From positions 744,001 through 808,000 of the forward strand of contig CAWHEL010000002.1 in assembly GCA_963828555.1 (NCBI GenBank): 64,000 nucleotides of DNA, in the 5' to 3' direction. The notes below the pieces were generated by a model that was not told the origin of the DNA, made no database searches, and saw only the letters and a list, made by a program, of their open reading frames with translations. Origin of the DNA: JADJPO01 sp963828555 (GTDB lineage Bacteria > Actinomycetota > Actinomycetes > Actinomycetales > Kineosporiaceae). This document shows, piece by piece, positions 1-8,744 of this stretch. The first letter of the stretch is position 1; each line of letters opens with the position of its first letter. The position numbers and the translations under genes were made by a program.

Positions 1-786
1 CCCTTCGCCCGCTTCGCCTCCAACCGGGTGCGCGGCGCGATGATCGACCAGATGCGCCAGCGCGACTGGGCCACCCGCTCGGTGCGCTCGCGCGCCCGCA
101 CCCTGGCCACGGTCACCGAGGAGCTCACCCGCGCCCTGCAGCGCACGCCGACCGAGACCGAGATCGCGGCCGCGAGCGGTATGTCCCACACCGACGTCCG
201 CCAGGTACTGCACAGCACCGACCGGGCCTCCCTGCTCAGCCTCGACCCGATCGCGGCCGAGGACGACGGGCTCGGCGCGACCCTGGCGGACGGCGCCCCG
301 CAGCCGGACGAGGCCCTGCTCGCCGCCGAGCGGATCGGCTACCTGCGCGATGCGCTGGCAGAACTGCCCGAGCGCACCCGCCGGGTGGTCTCCGGCTACT
401 ACTTGGAGAACCGCCAGCTGACCGAGCTCGCGGACGAGCTCGCGGTCACCCAGTCCCGCGCCTCCCAGTTGCGGGCCGAGGGCCTCGAGCTGTTGCACCA
501 GGCGTTGTCCACCCTGCTCACCGACGACGCCCGCAGCGGCGCCGGCGCCCAGGTGGACGGTGACGGAGTGCGCGCCCGGCGCCGGGAGGCCTACGTCCAC
601 GCCGTCGCCCGGCGGTCCTCGGTCCGGCAGCGCACCGACGTCCAGGCCTATCTGGACGGCGCCCAGCTGGTCGCCAGCGCGACGACGACCTCTGCGGCAG
701 GCCCGGCACCCGTCGGTGCGCCTCAGACGTCCCCGCATACCCTCCGGCGCGCGTCGGGCGCCGGAGTTCACCCACTCGGCGCATGA
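1..786 (+). CDS. fliA: FliA/WhiG-type (sigma-28) RNA polymerase sigma factor, 5' end outside the window
   Basis: The reading frame is open from base 1, so the N-terminus (most of region 2) is missing. The first residues (FARFASNRVRGAMIDQMR) match the region 2-3 junction of sigma-28 factors. A region 3 helix-turn-helix follows (LTRALQRTPTETEIAAASG), then a region 4 HTH (LPERTRRVVSGYYLENRQLTELADELAVTQ...). About 85 poorly conserved residues follow region 4, longer than usual for FliA. It is expected to direct RNA polymerase to late flagellar and chemotaxis genes; a matching promoter lies 9 bases past its stop, in front of flagellin. WhiG-like sporulation sigma factors belong to the same family, so the assignment leans on the flagellar context. 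Confidence 0.85.
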   Translation, partial: PFARFASNRVRGAMIDQMRQRDWATRSVRSRARTLATVTEELTRALQRTPTETEIAAASGMSHTDVRQVLHSTDRASLLSLDPIAAEDDGLGATLADGAPQPDEALLAAERIGYLRDALAELPERTRRVVSGYYLENRQLTELADELAVTQSRASQLRAEGLELLHQALSTLLTDDARSGAGAQVDGDGVRARRREAYVHAVARRSSVRQRTDVQAYLDGAQLVASATTTSAAGPAPVGAPQTSPHTLRRASGAGVHPLGA

Positions 787-794
787 TCAACAGC

Positions 795-821
795 TAAACA
801 GCGCCGGGAGCACGCCGATAG
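795..821 (+). promoter_or_regulatory. sigma-28 (FliA/WhiG-type) promoter of flagellin
   Basis: TAAA at 795-798, exactly 15 bases, then GCCGATAG at 814-821. This differs by one base from the classical TAAA-N15-GCCGATAA. It lies about 58 bases before the flagellin start and directly behind the sigma gene. Confidence 0.85.
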
Positions 822-878
822 GAAACACAAGCCGGTCCACGGATGGACCGGTGTGGGGCCCTAACCAAGGAGGACATC

Positions 879-1700
879 GTGGGTCTGCGCATCAACAACA
901 ACATCGCAGCGTTCAACGCCTACCGGAACCTGTCGGTCACCGACGGGCAGATGAGCAAGTCGCTGGAGAAGCTGTCCAGCGGTTTCCGCATCAACCGTGC
1001 AGCGGACGACGCTGCTGGTCTGGCGATCTCTGAAGGCCTGCGTTCCCAGGTGGGCGGTCTGAAGCAGGCCGTCCGCAACGCCCTCGACGGCGTGAGCGTG
1101 GTCCAGACCGCTGAAGGTGCGCTGACCGAGGTGCACAGCATTCTTCAGCGCGTTCGCGACCTGAGCGTCCAGGCCGCCAACGAGGGGGCGAACAGCAGCA
1201 CGTCGCTGGCCGCCATCCAGTCCGAGATCACGGCGCTCGGCTCCGCGCTGAGCGACATCGCCACCCGGACCGACTTCAACGGCACCAAGCTGCTCGACGG
1301 CTCGAACACGGCGCTGACCTTCCACGTAGGTGCCAACGCCACCGACACCACCGCGGTCACGCTGACCGACATCACGGCCGTCGCCACAGCGGTGTCCGGG
1401 ATCGACGTCACGGCAGCCGGCGGCGGCCCGGCTGGCATCACGGCTGTCGACGCGGAGATCACCACCGTCTCGACCGCTCGGGCCGAGCTCGGTGCTTCGC
1501 AGAACAGCCTCGAGCACACCATCAACAACCTCAACGTCGCGGTGGAGAACCTGTCCGCTTCGGAGAGCCGGATCCGGGACACGGACATGGCTCAGGAGAT
1601 GGTGGCCTTCACCCGCTCGCAGATCCTCTCCCAGGCCGGCACCGCGATGCTGGCCCAGGCGAACCAGGCTCCGCAGTCGGTGTTGAAGCTCCTGCAGTGA
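879..1700 (+). CDS. fliC: Flagellin (filament subunit)
   Basis: A compact flagellin of 273 aa. The N-terminal D0/D1 helices (LRINNNIAAFNAYRNL..., LSSGFRINRAADDAAGLAIS) and the C-terminal helix (SRIRDTDMAQEMVAFTRSQI... ending SVLKLLQ) are typical. Only about 90 Ala/Thr-rich residues separate them, so the surface domain is minimal. GTG at 879 is chosen because AAGGAGG at 867-873 precedes it and the protein then begins MGLRINNN; an ATG at 843 would add an atypical extension. It is exported by the FlhA/FlhB/FliP-Q-R apparatus with FliS as chaperone and is probably glycosylated by the neighbouring GT2 enzymes. It has its own sigma-28 promoter and strong terminator. Confidence 0.97.
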   Translation: MGLRINNNIAAFNAYRNLSVTDGQMSKSLEKLSSGFRINRAADDAAGLAISEGLRSQVGGLKQAVRNALDGVSVVQTAEGALTEVHSILQRVRDLSVQAANEGANSSTSLAAIQSEITALGSALSDIATRTDFNGTKLLDGSNTALTFHVGANATDTTAVTLTDITAVATAVSGIDVTAAGGGPAGITAVDAEITTVSTARAELGASQNSLEHTINNLNVAVENLSASESRIRDTDMAQEMVAFTRSQILSQAGTAMLAQANQAPQSVLKLLQ

Positions 1701-1706
1701 CGCACC

Positions 1707-1740
1707 TGGGGTGGCGGTCCTGATCAGGACCGCCACCCCA
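1707..1740 (+). terminator. Perfect palindromic terminator after flagellin
   Basis: A perfect 34-base palindrome (half-site TGGGGTGGCGGTCCTGA) starts 6 bases past the flagellin stop. It forms a very stable stem with no U-tract, as is usual for high-GC terminators. It probably limits read-through into fliD so that filament subunit is made in excess. Confidence 0.8.
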
Positions 1741-1838
1741 AGGCGCACTGACCGTCGCCCACCCCGCGGCCGGTCCACGCCACCCCCCGCACCCCAGCCA
1801 CCCGTTTCGTACCGCGAAACGTAGCGAGGAGGGACGCC

Positions 1839-3692
1839 ATGTCCCAGGTCAGCGTCTCCGGGATGATGTCCGGGGTCGACACGGCCTCACTGATCAATTC
1901 CCTGGTCTCGGTCCAGCAGAACCAGCAGACCCTGTTGAAGAACCAGCAGAGTCAGCAGCAGAAGGCCGCCGACACCTACGCGAACCTGATCAGCTCTCTG
2001 GGCACTCTGTCGACGCTCGCCAAGGGCGTCGCCAAGACCTCCGACTGGAAGGGCGCCACCGCTAGTTCCAGCTCGACCGGGGTCACCGCCACGGTCAGCG
2101 GCACCCAGGCCTCCGCGCTGTCCTTCGACGTCACCTCGCTCGCCAAGGCCCACTCCCTGGTCTCCCACGAGGCCACCGGCTCGCTGAACTCCCTGGTCGC
2201 CTCCGGCCCGCTCACCCTCACCAAGGGCGACGGCAGCACCGTCGAGATCGCGACCGGCACCGGATCGTTGGCCGACGTCGTGGCCTCTGTCAACGCCTCT
2301 GCCTCCGGCGTCACCGCGTCCGCAGTGCAGACCTCACCCGGCCAGTACCGCCTGCAGCTCACCGCCGGCAGGACCGGCGAGGCCTCAGGCTTCACCGTCG
2401 ACGGCCTGACCGGCTTCACAGCGATGGACGTGCTGACCCAGGGCAGCGACGCAGAGATCACCGTCGGTTCCGACCCCGGCACGGCCTACACCGTGCGCTC
2501 GACCACCAACGCCTTCGCCAACATCGTCCCCGGCCTGTCCTTCACGGTCAGCCGGCTGGAGACCGGGGTGACCGTCGGCTCGGCGGTCGACGGCAGCGCC
2601 GTCGCCGACGACGTGCAGGAGCTGGTGGACGCCGCCAACAACGTGCTGTCCGCGATCGCCACCGCCACCCAGTGGAACGCCACCACCAAGACCGGCGGCA
2701 GCCTGGTCGGCGACAGCACGGCGCGCACCCTGCAGCAATCCATCCTCGGCCTGGTCGGCTCCGCCGGCGCGCCCGGGATCTCGTTGAACCGCAACGGAAA
2801 GCTCGCCTTCGACCGGGATGCGTTCACCACCGCGTTCGTGAAGGACCCACAGGCGGTCGCGGCGACCTTCGGGGCCGGTGCCAGCTTCAACCCGGCCTCC
2901 GGAGTCACCGGCACCGTGAGCTACTCCTCGGCGACCTCGGCCACCAGGGCAGGCGACTACACCGTGTCGGTGTCCAGCCTGGCCAGCACCGAGCAGTGGC
3001 AGGTGCCCACGTCGGGCAGCCTGACCGCTGGTCAGGTGCTGACCCTGACCAAGGGCAGCCTGACCGCGTCGTACACGGTCGGCGCCACGGACGACCTGGA
3101 CGCCGTGGTCGTCGGTCTGAACGAGGCTGCCGCTGGTGCTGGGCTGTCCATCTCGGGCACGGTCTCCGGCACCGACCTGTTGTTCAGCGCCTCCTCGGCC
3201 GGGTCGGCCGGCTCGTTCAGCCTCGCGCTGGACGCCGTGGCCCAGACCGAGCTGGTCGGCGGCGCCGACGTGGCGGGATGGATCGACGGGCAGTCCGCCG
3301 TCGGCTCGGGCACCGTGCTCTCGCTGCCCAACGGCACCGGGGGCGCCAAGGGGCTCGCGGTCAACGTGACCATCAGCGAGGACGACCTGACCGCCAGCGG
3401 CGGCGACATCGGCTCGGTCACCTACACCCCCGGCCTCGCCCAGCGGTTCCTGCAACTGGCCGAGCAGCAGACCGCGACCGGAACCGGGCTCCTGGACACC
3501 GCCAGGACCGGCCGGGAGAGCGCCGTCCGCAGCCTGCAGAGCCAGATCGACGACTGGGACCGCCGGCTGACCAGCTACCGGGCGTCACTGCAGTCGCAGT
3601 TCACGGCGATGGAGACCACCCTGGCCGCGCTGAAGAGCCAGTCCAGCTTCCTCAGCAGCTACAGCAGCACGCAGACCAGCTCGACCGGCTGA
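1839..3692 (+). CDS. fliD: Flagellar filament cap protein FliD (HAP2)
   Basis: 617 aa. The N-terminal FliD_N domain (SVSGMMSGVDTASLINSLVS followed by a Gln-rich coiled coil) and the C-terminal FliD_C domain with terminal coiled coil (SQIDDWDRRLTSYRASLQSQF...) are recognisable; the middle is Ser/Thr/Gly-rich and variable. FliD caps the growing filament and folds incoming flagellin. The start has GAGGAGGG at 1827-1834. A short inverted repeat (CGTTTCG/CGAAACG) lies just upstream of the ribosome-binding site and may pair in the leader. Confidence 0.95.
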   Translation: MSQVSVSGMMSGVDTASLINSLVSVQQNQQTLLKNQQSQQQKAADTYANLISSLGTLSTLAKGVAKTSDWKGATASSSSTGVTATVSGTQASALSFDVTSLAKAHSLVSHEATGSLNSLVASGPLTLTKGDGSTVEIATGTGSLADVVASVNASASGVTASAVQTSPGQYRLQLTAGRTGEASGFTVDGLTGFTAMDVLTQGSDAEITVGSDPGTAYTVRSTTNAFANIVPGLSFTVSRLETGVTVGSAVDGSAVADDVQELVDAANNVLSAIATATQWNATTKTGGSLVGDSTARTLQQSILGLVGSAGAPGISLNRNGKLAFDRDAFTTAFVKDPQAVAATFGAGASFNPASGVTGTVSYSSATSATRAGDYTVSVSSLASTEQWQVPTSGSLTAGQVLTLTKGSLTASYTVGATDDLDAVVVGLNEAAAGAGLSISGTVSGTDLLFSASSAGSAGSFSLALDAVAQTELVGGADVAGWIDGQSAVGSGTVLSLPNGTGGAKGLAVNVTISEDDLTASGGDIGSVTYTPGLAQRFLQLAEQQTATGTGLLDTARTGRESAVRSLQSQIDDWDRRLTSYRASLQSQFTAMETTLAALKSQSSFLSSYSSTQTSSTG

Positions 3693-3780
3693 CGCTCGAC
3701 CGGGTGACGTCGCCCGGCTCGTCTTCAGGCGCCAGGCCGCAGGACCGAGGACTCATCTGAGGTGGAAGGAGGTGGTTCGG

Positions 3781-4221
3781 ATGTCGTACGCCATGGCCCA
3801 GGCCAAGGCCCGCTATGCCAGTGACGCATCCCAGACCGCCTCACCTGCCCGCCTGCTCACCATGCTCTACGACCGCCTGGTCCTGGACCTGACCATGGCC
3901 CACGACGCGATGCTGCGTGGGGAGTTCGGCGTGGTCAGCGAGCGGCTGTCCCACGCCACCGACATCATGCTCGAGCTGCACTCCACCCTCGACGTCGATG
4001 CCTGGCCCGAGGGCAAATCCCTTGCCGCCCTGTACCTGTGGATGGTCCAGGAGCTGCTGCAAGCCCGGCTGAAGAATCAGCCCCAGCGGGTGGCCGCCTG
4101 TCGCGACCTGGTCATTCCGCTCCGCGATGCCTGGCACGCTGCCAGCGGGGTCGCCGGGTCCACCGGCGCCCCCCAGGAACACCATGCGCAGGGAGGCGCT
4201 GTACAGGGAGGCGCCGCATGA
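3781..4221 (+). CDS. fliS: Flagellin export chaperone FliS
   Basis: 146 aa helical protein. The family start (YAMAQAKARYASDASQTASPARLLTMLYDRLVLDL) and the ALYLWMVQELLQARL segment are conserved FliS features. It binds the disordered C-terminus of flagellin in the cytoplasm and delivers it to FlhA. ATG at 3781 is preferred over GTG at 3772 because AAGGAGG at 3766-3772 is correctly spaced for 3781. The C-terminal tail is Gly/Ala/Gln-rich. The stop overlaps the next start (ATGA). Confidence 0.93.
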   Translation: MSYAMAQAKARYASDASQTASPARLLTMLYDRLVLDLTMAHDAMLRGEFGVVSERLSHATDIMLELHSTLDVDAWPEGKSLAALYLWMVQELLQARLKNQPQRVAACRDLVIPLRDAWHAASGVAGSTGAPQEHHAQGGAVQGGAA

Positions 4222-4520
4222 CGCCGACATGGACCGACTATCTGGACGCCGTCGAGGCAGCTGCGCTCGACGTCAAGGCCAGCCTGCTCGACGGGCGCAG
4301 CCCGCAGATGCCCGCCCTGGCCCTGCCGGCGGGACCGCCCGCACCGGCCGAGGAGGTGCGCCGCCATCAGGTGGCGCAGCTGCTCGCCCAGGTGACCGAG
4401 ATGCTCGGGCAGCACCGCGATGACGTGTGCGAACGACTGGCGAACCTGCCCCGGCAGCGCCCACGTGCGCACAGCTATCACGCGGTCTCGGCCGGGGCGA
4501 CCGTCGACGTGATGGGCTGA
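4218..4520 (+). CDS. Small protein of unknown function, in the FliT position
   Basis: 100 aa, translationally coupled to fliS by ATGA. It is predicted mostly helical (TDYLDAVEAAALDVKASLLD..., EEVRRHQVAQLLAQVTEMLGQ). I recognise no family. In other bacteria the gene after fliS is often fliT, a short helical chaperone of FliD, so a FliT-like role is a positional guess only. Confidence 0.7.
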   Translation: MTPTWTDYLDAVEAAALDVKASLLDGRSPQMPALALPAGPPAPAEEVRRHQVAQLLAQVTEMLGQHRDDVCERLANLPRQRPRAHSYHAVSAGATVDVMG

Positions 4521-4573
4521 GCCGGTGGACGCCCCGGCTGAAGGGCGGCACCGGCGCTGCCGATGCTCAGTCG

Positions 4574-5830
4574 GTGACCCGTAGCCCTCGGAGCCGGCCG
4601 TTGCTGGCGGCGACCCTGATCGTCAAGGACGAGGCCACCACCCTGCCCGACTGCCTGGCCAGCCTGCACGGCATCGTCGACGAGATCGTCGTCTACGACA
4701 CCGGCTCCACCGACGACACCGTCACCATCGCCCGCACCGCCGGCGCCCGCGTCATCCAGGGCTACTGGGACAACGACTTCGCCCGCGCCCGCAACGCCGC
4801 CCTCGAGGCCACCCGCGCCGACTGGATCCTGGTCATCGACGCCGACGAACGCCTCACCGGTGACACCACCGCCCTGCGCGCCTACCTCCGGGGCGACGCG
4901 GCGGCCCTGCCCGGAGCGCCGGCCCTGGCCGACGTGGACGTGGTGCGGCTGCGGGTCGTGAACATCTCCCCGCAGGGTCTCGCCCAGCACTCCCTGGAGT
5001 CGATCCGGATCGCCCGGCGGGCGAAGGTGCGTTGGCACGGGCGGATCCATGAGCTGCTCCAGATCGGCACCCAGGCCCCAGGCGCGGGCGCGGGCTTCGC
5101 CCTCCCCGAACAGCTGATCCACCTGCGGCACCACGGGTACGCCGATCCGGCAGCACTGGCGGACAAGGCGGCCCGCAACCTCGAGCTCGCCCGGGCCCAG
5201 GTGGACGCCCTGGCGCGGCACTGCCACCCCGAGGGGGACGCCGAGCGCCGCGCCGTGCTCGATCTGGGCCGCGCCGAACTGGCAGCGGGACATCGTCAGC
5301 AGGCTGTCGACGCCTTCGAGACCGTGCGGGCGATGGCCGTCACCGGCCCCTACTGCGCGCAGGCCACTGTTCTGCTCGCCCAGACCCTGCTGGACGCCGG
5401 CGGCATGGACCAGGTGGTCCTGTTCCTGACCGAGGAACTGCGCGCCGACGGGCTGACCCACGCCGGGCTGATCGACTGGCTGCGGGCACAGGCCCTGGCC
5501 GCCCTGGGTCGGCGCGGTGAGGCCCTGGACCTGCTGCGCGGAGTGCGTGAGCTCGTCGAGCCGAACGGCAACCGGCCCAGCCTGGAACGCCTCCACCTGA
5601 TCCGCACCCTGCTGGCGGCCCAGGAGGGCCTGATCGAGGAGGCCGCCGTGACCCTGCTCGACACCCTGACCCGCTACGGGCCGCACGGCCAGAGCGACTT
5701 CCTGCTCAGTCTGTGGCGGGGGCGCGAGGCCGAACTCGCCGACCGGCTCGAGCGCTCGGACGGCCCGTTCCGGCACGCAGTGCTGACCGAACTCGGCTGG
5801 GCCGGCCAGGTGGCCAGGGTCGGGTCGTGA
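4574..5830 (+). CDS. Family 2 glycosyltransferase with C-terminal TPR-like region (module 1 of 3)
   Basis: About 418 aa from GTG 4574; no clear Shine-Dalgarno, so the start is uncertain. The N-terminal 110 residues form a short GT-A domain (LLAATLIVKDEATTLPDCL, VVYDTGSTDDT, DFARARNAALE) with a DXD-type metal site in VIDADER. A region follows that contains helical TPR-like repeats (LDLGRAELAAGHRQQAVDAF...). GT2 enzymes of this WcaA/KDE type transfer sugars from nucleotide donors. Position between fliS and the basal-body operon suggests flagellin glycosylation; the sugar is unknown. Its catalytic-domain DNA is almost identical to two further copies in the next gene. Confidence 0.85.
   Translation: MTRSPRSRPLLAATLIVKDEATTLPDCLASLHGIVDEIVVYDTGSTDDTVTIARTAGARVIQGYWDNDFARARNAALEATRADWILVIDADERLTGDTTALRAYLRGDAAALPGAPALADVDVVRLRVVNISPQGLAQHSLESIRIARRAKVRWHGRIHELLQIGTQAPGAGAGFALPEQLIHLRHHGYADPAALADKAARNLELARAQVDALARHCHPEGDAERRAVLDLGRAELAAGHRQQAVDAFETVRAMAVTGPYCAQATVLLAQTLLDAGGMDQVVLFLTEELRADGLTHAGLIDWLRAQALAALGRRGEALDLLRGVRELVEPNGNRPSLERLHLIRTLLAAQEGLIEEAAVTLLDTLTRYGPHGQSDFLLSLWRGREAELADRLERSDGPFRHAVLTELGWAGQVARVGS
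4593..4904 (+). repeat. Glycosyltransferase-domain DNA repeat, copy 1
   Basis: This 312-base block matches 6884-7195 with one difference (A at 4637). Its first 262 bases match 5882-6143 with about four differences. Outside these limits the genes diverge strongly. Confidence 0.9.
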
Positions 5831-8184
5831 GCCGCCGGGCCCGTCCGGTCGGCGCCGGCCGGCCAGGGAACGTCCCTCGGCGCCGGCCGTTGCTGGCGGC
5901 GACCCTGATCGTCAAGGACGAGGCCGCCACCCTGCCCGACTGCCTGGCCAGCCTGCACGGCATCGTCGACGAGATCGTCGTCTACGACACCGGCTCCACC
6001 GACGACACCGCCACCATCGCCCGCGCTGCCGGCGCCCGCGTCATCCAGGGCTACTGGGACAACGACTTCGCCCGCGCCCGCAACGCCGCCCTCGAGGCCA
6101 CCCGCGCCGACTGGATCCTGGTCATCGACGCCGACGAACGCCTGGTGGCGAACGCAGCGGCCCTGCGTGCCTTCCTGAGCGGCAGCGGCAGGACGGCGGG
6201 CCTGCCGGGCGCCGACCTGATCGGGCTGGACCTGGTCAACCTCGACCGGTCCGGCCAGGCGAAGGACACCGCGGCGCAGTTCCGGATCGCGCGGCGCACC
6301 GCGGTGCGCTGGCACGGCCGGGTGCACGAGCAGCTCCAGGTGACCTCCCCCGGGGGTGCGGACGCTGCGCGGCGGGTGCGGCTCACCCCGGACGTCGTGC
6401 ACCTGCGGCACCTCGGGTACGCGGACGCCGAGCAACTGGCCGGCAAGGCGCGGCGCAACCTGGCCCTCGCCCAGTCCGAGGTCGAGGCCGCGGCGGCCGC
6501 GGGTGCCTCGTCCGCGCGGGAGCTGCTCGATCTGGCCCGCTCGTACCTGGGTGCGGGCGACCGGCACCGCGCTGCGCAAGGCCTTCAGGACGCGCGGGGC
6601 ATGGACCCCGACGGGCCCTATCGGGCCAAGGCGACCGAGCTGCTGGCCCGGCTGCTGCTGGAGGACGGCGATCCGGACGGCGTCGTCCCGGCCCTGCTCG
6701 CCGAGCTGGCCGAGGACGGGTTCACCCCGAGCTCGCTGCAGCAGTGGCTGCGCGCACAGCTGCTGCTCGCCCGCGGCGACCAGGCCGGCGCCGCGGCAGC
6801 CATGGCCGGGCTCGAGGAAGTGGTGGACAGCGTCGGCACCCGGACCTCACTGACCCGAGCGGCGGCGGACCCGCCGGCAGCAGGCCGGCCGTTGCTGGCG
6901 GCGACCCTGATCGTCAAGGACGAGGCCGCCACCCTGCCCGACTGCCTGGCCAGCCTGCACGGCATCGTCGACGAGATCGTCGTCTACGACACCGGCTCCA
7001 CCGACGACACCGTCACCATCGCCCGCACCGCCGGCGCCCGCGTCATCCAGGGCTACTGGGACAACGACTTCGCCCGCGCCCGCAACGCCGCCCTCGAGGC
7101 CACCCGCGCCGACTGGATCCTGGTCATCGACGCCGACGAACGCCTCACCGGTGACACCACCGCCCTGCGCGCCTACCTCCGGGGCGACGCGGCGGATCTG
7201 CTGGTGTTGCAGGTGGTCAATCTCGGCCCGGAGGGCCAGGAGCTGCAGACCCTTCCCTCGCACCGGATCGCCCGCCGGACCGCGGTGCGCTGGCGCGGCC
7301 AGGTGCACGAACAGCTGCAGCCGACCGGCCCACAGACCGTGGCCGCGGCGAGCGCGCCCCTGCCGCTCGACGTCCGGGTGATCCACCACGGCTACGCGGA
7401 CGCTGAGCGCCGCCGGCTCAAGGCCGAGCGCAACCTGGCCCTGGCCCAGGCCCAGCTGGACTCCCTGCTCGCCGAGCCGGAGATCGACCCGATCGCCGCG
7501 GCCCGGGCCCTGCTCGACCTCGGCCGCACGGCGATGGGCCTGGGCCGGTGCCAGGTGGCGGTGGACACCTTCGAGGCACTGCGCCAGATCGCTCCGAACG
7601 GGCAGCACCGGGCACAGGCCACAGCCCTGCTGACCCAGATCTGGTTGGACGAGGGTGGAAGGGACGACGCGGCGCTGACCCTGGTGGCGGAACTTCGCGG
7701 GGACCGAGGAGAACGAAACCCGTTCTGTGACTGGCTGGAGGCGCAGGCCCGCGACCAGCGGGGCGAACGGGCCCGCGCGCTGGACCTGCTGGACGGCATC
7801 ACCGAACTGACCGATCCCGGCGGCAACCGCTACTCCCTCGGCCCGCTGCTGCTGACCAGGGCGTTGCTGGCCGACGCCGAGGGAAGGGTCGAGGCCGCCG
7901 GGGCCGACCTGGTCACTGCATTGACCGAGCACCAGGCCGACGCCCACCACTACCCGTTGCTGCTCCAGCTGTTCGCCGGTCGAGAGGCCGTGCTCGCCCG
8001 CGCACTACAGCCCGGCGGCAGCCGGTTCGGCGCCACGGTGCTGGCCGGGGTGCGCCGCCTCGGTGAGCCGGGGCGCACGGTGAGTGAACTCGCCGACGAC
8101 GAGGCGCCCCCAATGGCCGACACTCGATCGGGTGCCGCCGATCCGACGCCGCCGACGCGCACCCGGGTGAGCGCGGACACGTAG
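5827..8184 (+). CDS. Double family 2 glycosyltransferase (modules 2 and 3 fused)
   Basis: 785 aa from GTG 5827, coupled to the previous gene by GTGA. It holds two full GT2 plus TPR-like modules: catalytic domains at about residues 20-110 and 353-440, each with KDEAATLPDCL, YDTGSTDDT and the DXD site VIDADER, each followed by a helical repeat tail of about 230-330 residues. No signal peptide or membrane segment, so it should act in the cytoplasm, probably on flagellin before export. The two heads differ little from each other or from the preceding protein while the tails differ, so the tails may choose substrate or acceptor site. The last 40 residues are Pro/Thr-rich. Confidence 0.87.
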   Translation: MSRRARPVGAGRPGNVPRRRPLLAATLIVKDEAATLPDCLASLHGIVDEIVVYDTGSTDDTATIARAAGARVIQGYWDNDFARARNAALEATRADWILVIDADERLVANAAALRAFLSGSGRTAGLPGADLIGLDLVNLDRSGQAKDTAAQFRIARRTAVRWHGRVHEQLQVTSPGGADAARRVRLTPDVVHLRHLGYADAEQLAGKARRNLALAQSEVEAAAAAGASSARELLDLARSYLGAGDRHRAAQGLQDARGMDPDGPYRAKATELLARLLLEDGDPDGVVPALLAELAEDGFTPSSLQQWLRAQLLLARGDQAGAAAAMAGLEEVVDSVGTRTSLTRAAADPPAAGRPLLAATLIVKDEAATLPDCLASLHGIVDEIVVYDTGSTDDTVTIARTAGARVIQGYWDNDFARARNAALEATRADWILVIDADERLTGDTTALRAYLRGDAADLLVLQVVNLGPEGQELQTLPSHRIARRTAVRWRGQVHEQLQPTGPQTVAAASAPLPLDVRVIHHGYADAERRRLKAERNLALAQAQLDSLLAEPEIDPIAAARALLDLGRTAMGLGRCQVAVDTFEALRQIAPNGQHRAQATALLTQIWLDEGGRDDAALTLVAELRGDRGERNPFCDWLEAQARDQRGERARALDLLDGITELTDPGGNRYSLGPLLLTRALLADAEGRVEAAGADLVTALTEHQADAHHYPLLLQLFAGREAVLARALQPGGSRFGATVLAGVRRLGEPGRTVSELADDEAPPMADTRSGAADPTPPTRTRVSADT
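5882..6143 (+). repeat. Glycosyltransferase-domain DNA repeat, copy 2
   Basis: 262 bases nearly identical to copies at 4593 and 6884. The differences I see are the GCC for ACC near 5926 and three bases around ACCGCCACC...CGCGCT (about 6010-6025). Identity stops abruptly at the codon after GACGAACGC. Confidence 0.9.
6884..7195 (+). repeat. Glycosyltransferase-domain DNA repeat, copy 3
   Basis: 312 bases identical to 4593-4904 except for one G at 6928. It encodes the second catalytic head inside the fused gene. Confidence 0.92.
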
Positions 8185-8391
8185 CGTGCACGCCCCCGCA
8201 CCCGACCTTGGGCCGGACGGCGGACATGGCACCGGGCGCACTGAAAACCCCTTCAGAGCCCTACCGGTGAGGACGACGTGACATCCAGAGCATGGACCGC
8301 TCGGTAGCGCCACGGAACGGCGCGAAACCGCTTAACACCGCACCGACAACGCCCCAGGGCAGTCAGATCGCACGGGGGACAAGGGGTCCAG

Positions 8392-8739
8392 ATGCTCGAC
8401 GACATTTCGATCAGCACGCTGCAGGCTGCCCTGAACGGCCTTGCCGCGCGCCAGCGCGCGATCAGCGATGACATCGCCAACGTCAACACTCCCCACTTCC
8501 GCGCCCGCACAGTGGCTTTCGAGGGCGACCTCAAGCAGGCCCTGAGCAGCGGCAACGACCCTCTGCAGGTGCAGCCCAAGACCATCGTCTCCAACGCCCC
8601 CGGCGGCCTGACGGACAACAACGTCAACCTGGCCGATGAGACGGTGGCCGCTGTCAACACCCAGCTGGCCTACGAGCTGGCCCTGCGGGCCACCGGCGAC
8701 CGGTTCTCCCTCTACCGCAGTGCCGTGCGGGGGGTCTGA
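8392..8739 (+). CDS. flgB: Flagellar proximal rod protein FlgB
   Basis: 115 aa. Rod-family N-terminus with the ASxNxANxxTPxF-type motif (RAISDDIANVNTPHFRARTVAFE) and C-terminal helix (NTQLAYELALRATGDRFSLYRSAV). It forms the base of the rod attached to the MS ring with FlgC, FliE and others. It opens the basal-body operon behind a 207-base gap. AAGGGG at 8381-8386 precedes the ATG. A weak sigma-28-like match (GAAA at 8324, CCGACAA at 8343) lies upstream, but spacing and sequence are poor. Confidence 0.94.
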   Translation: MLDDISISTLQAALNGLAARQRAISDDIANVNTPHFRARTVAFEGDLKQALSSGNDPLQVQPKTIVSNAPGGLTDNNVNLADETVAAVNTQLAYELALRATGDRFSLYRSAVRGV

Positions 8740-8744
8740 TCGCC

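Noticed and set aside
8324..8349. GAAA-N14-ACCGACAA before flgB as a sigma-28 promoter
   Set aside because: Both half-sites are imperfect and spacing is short; left as a remark in the flgB entry only.
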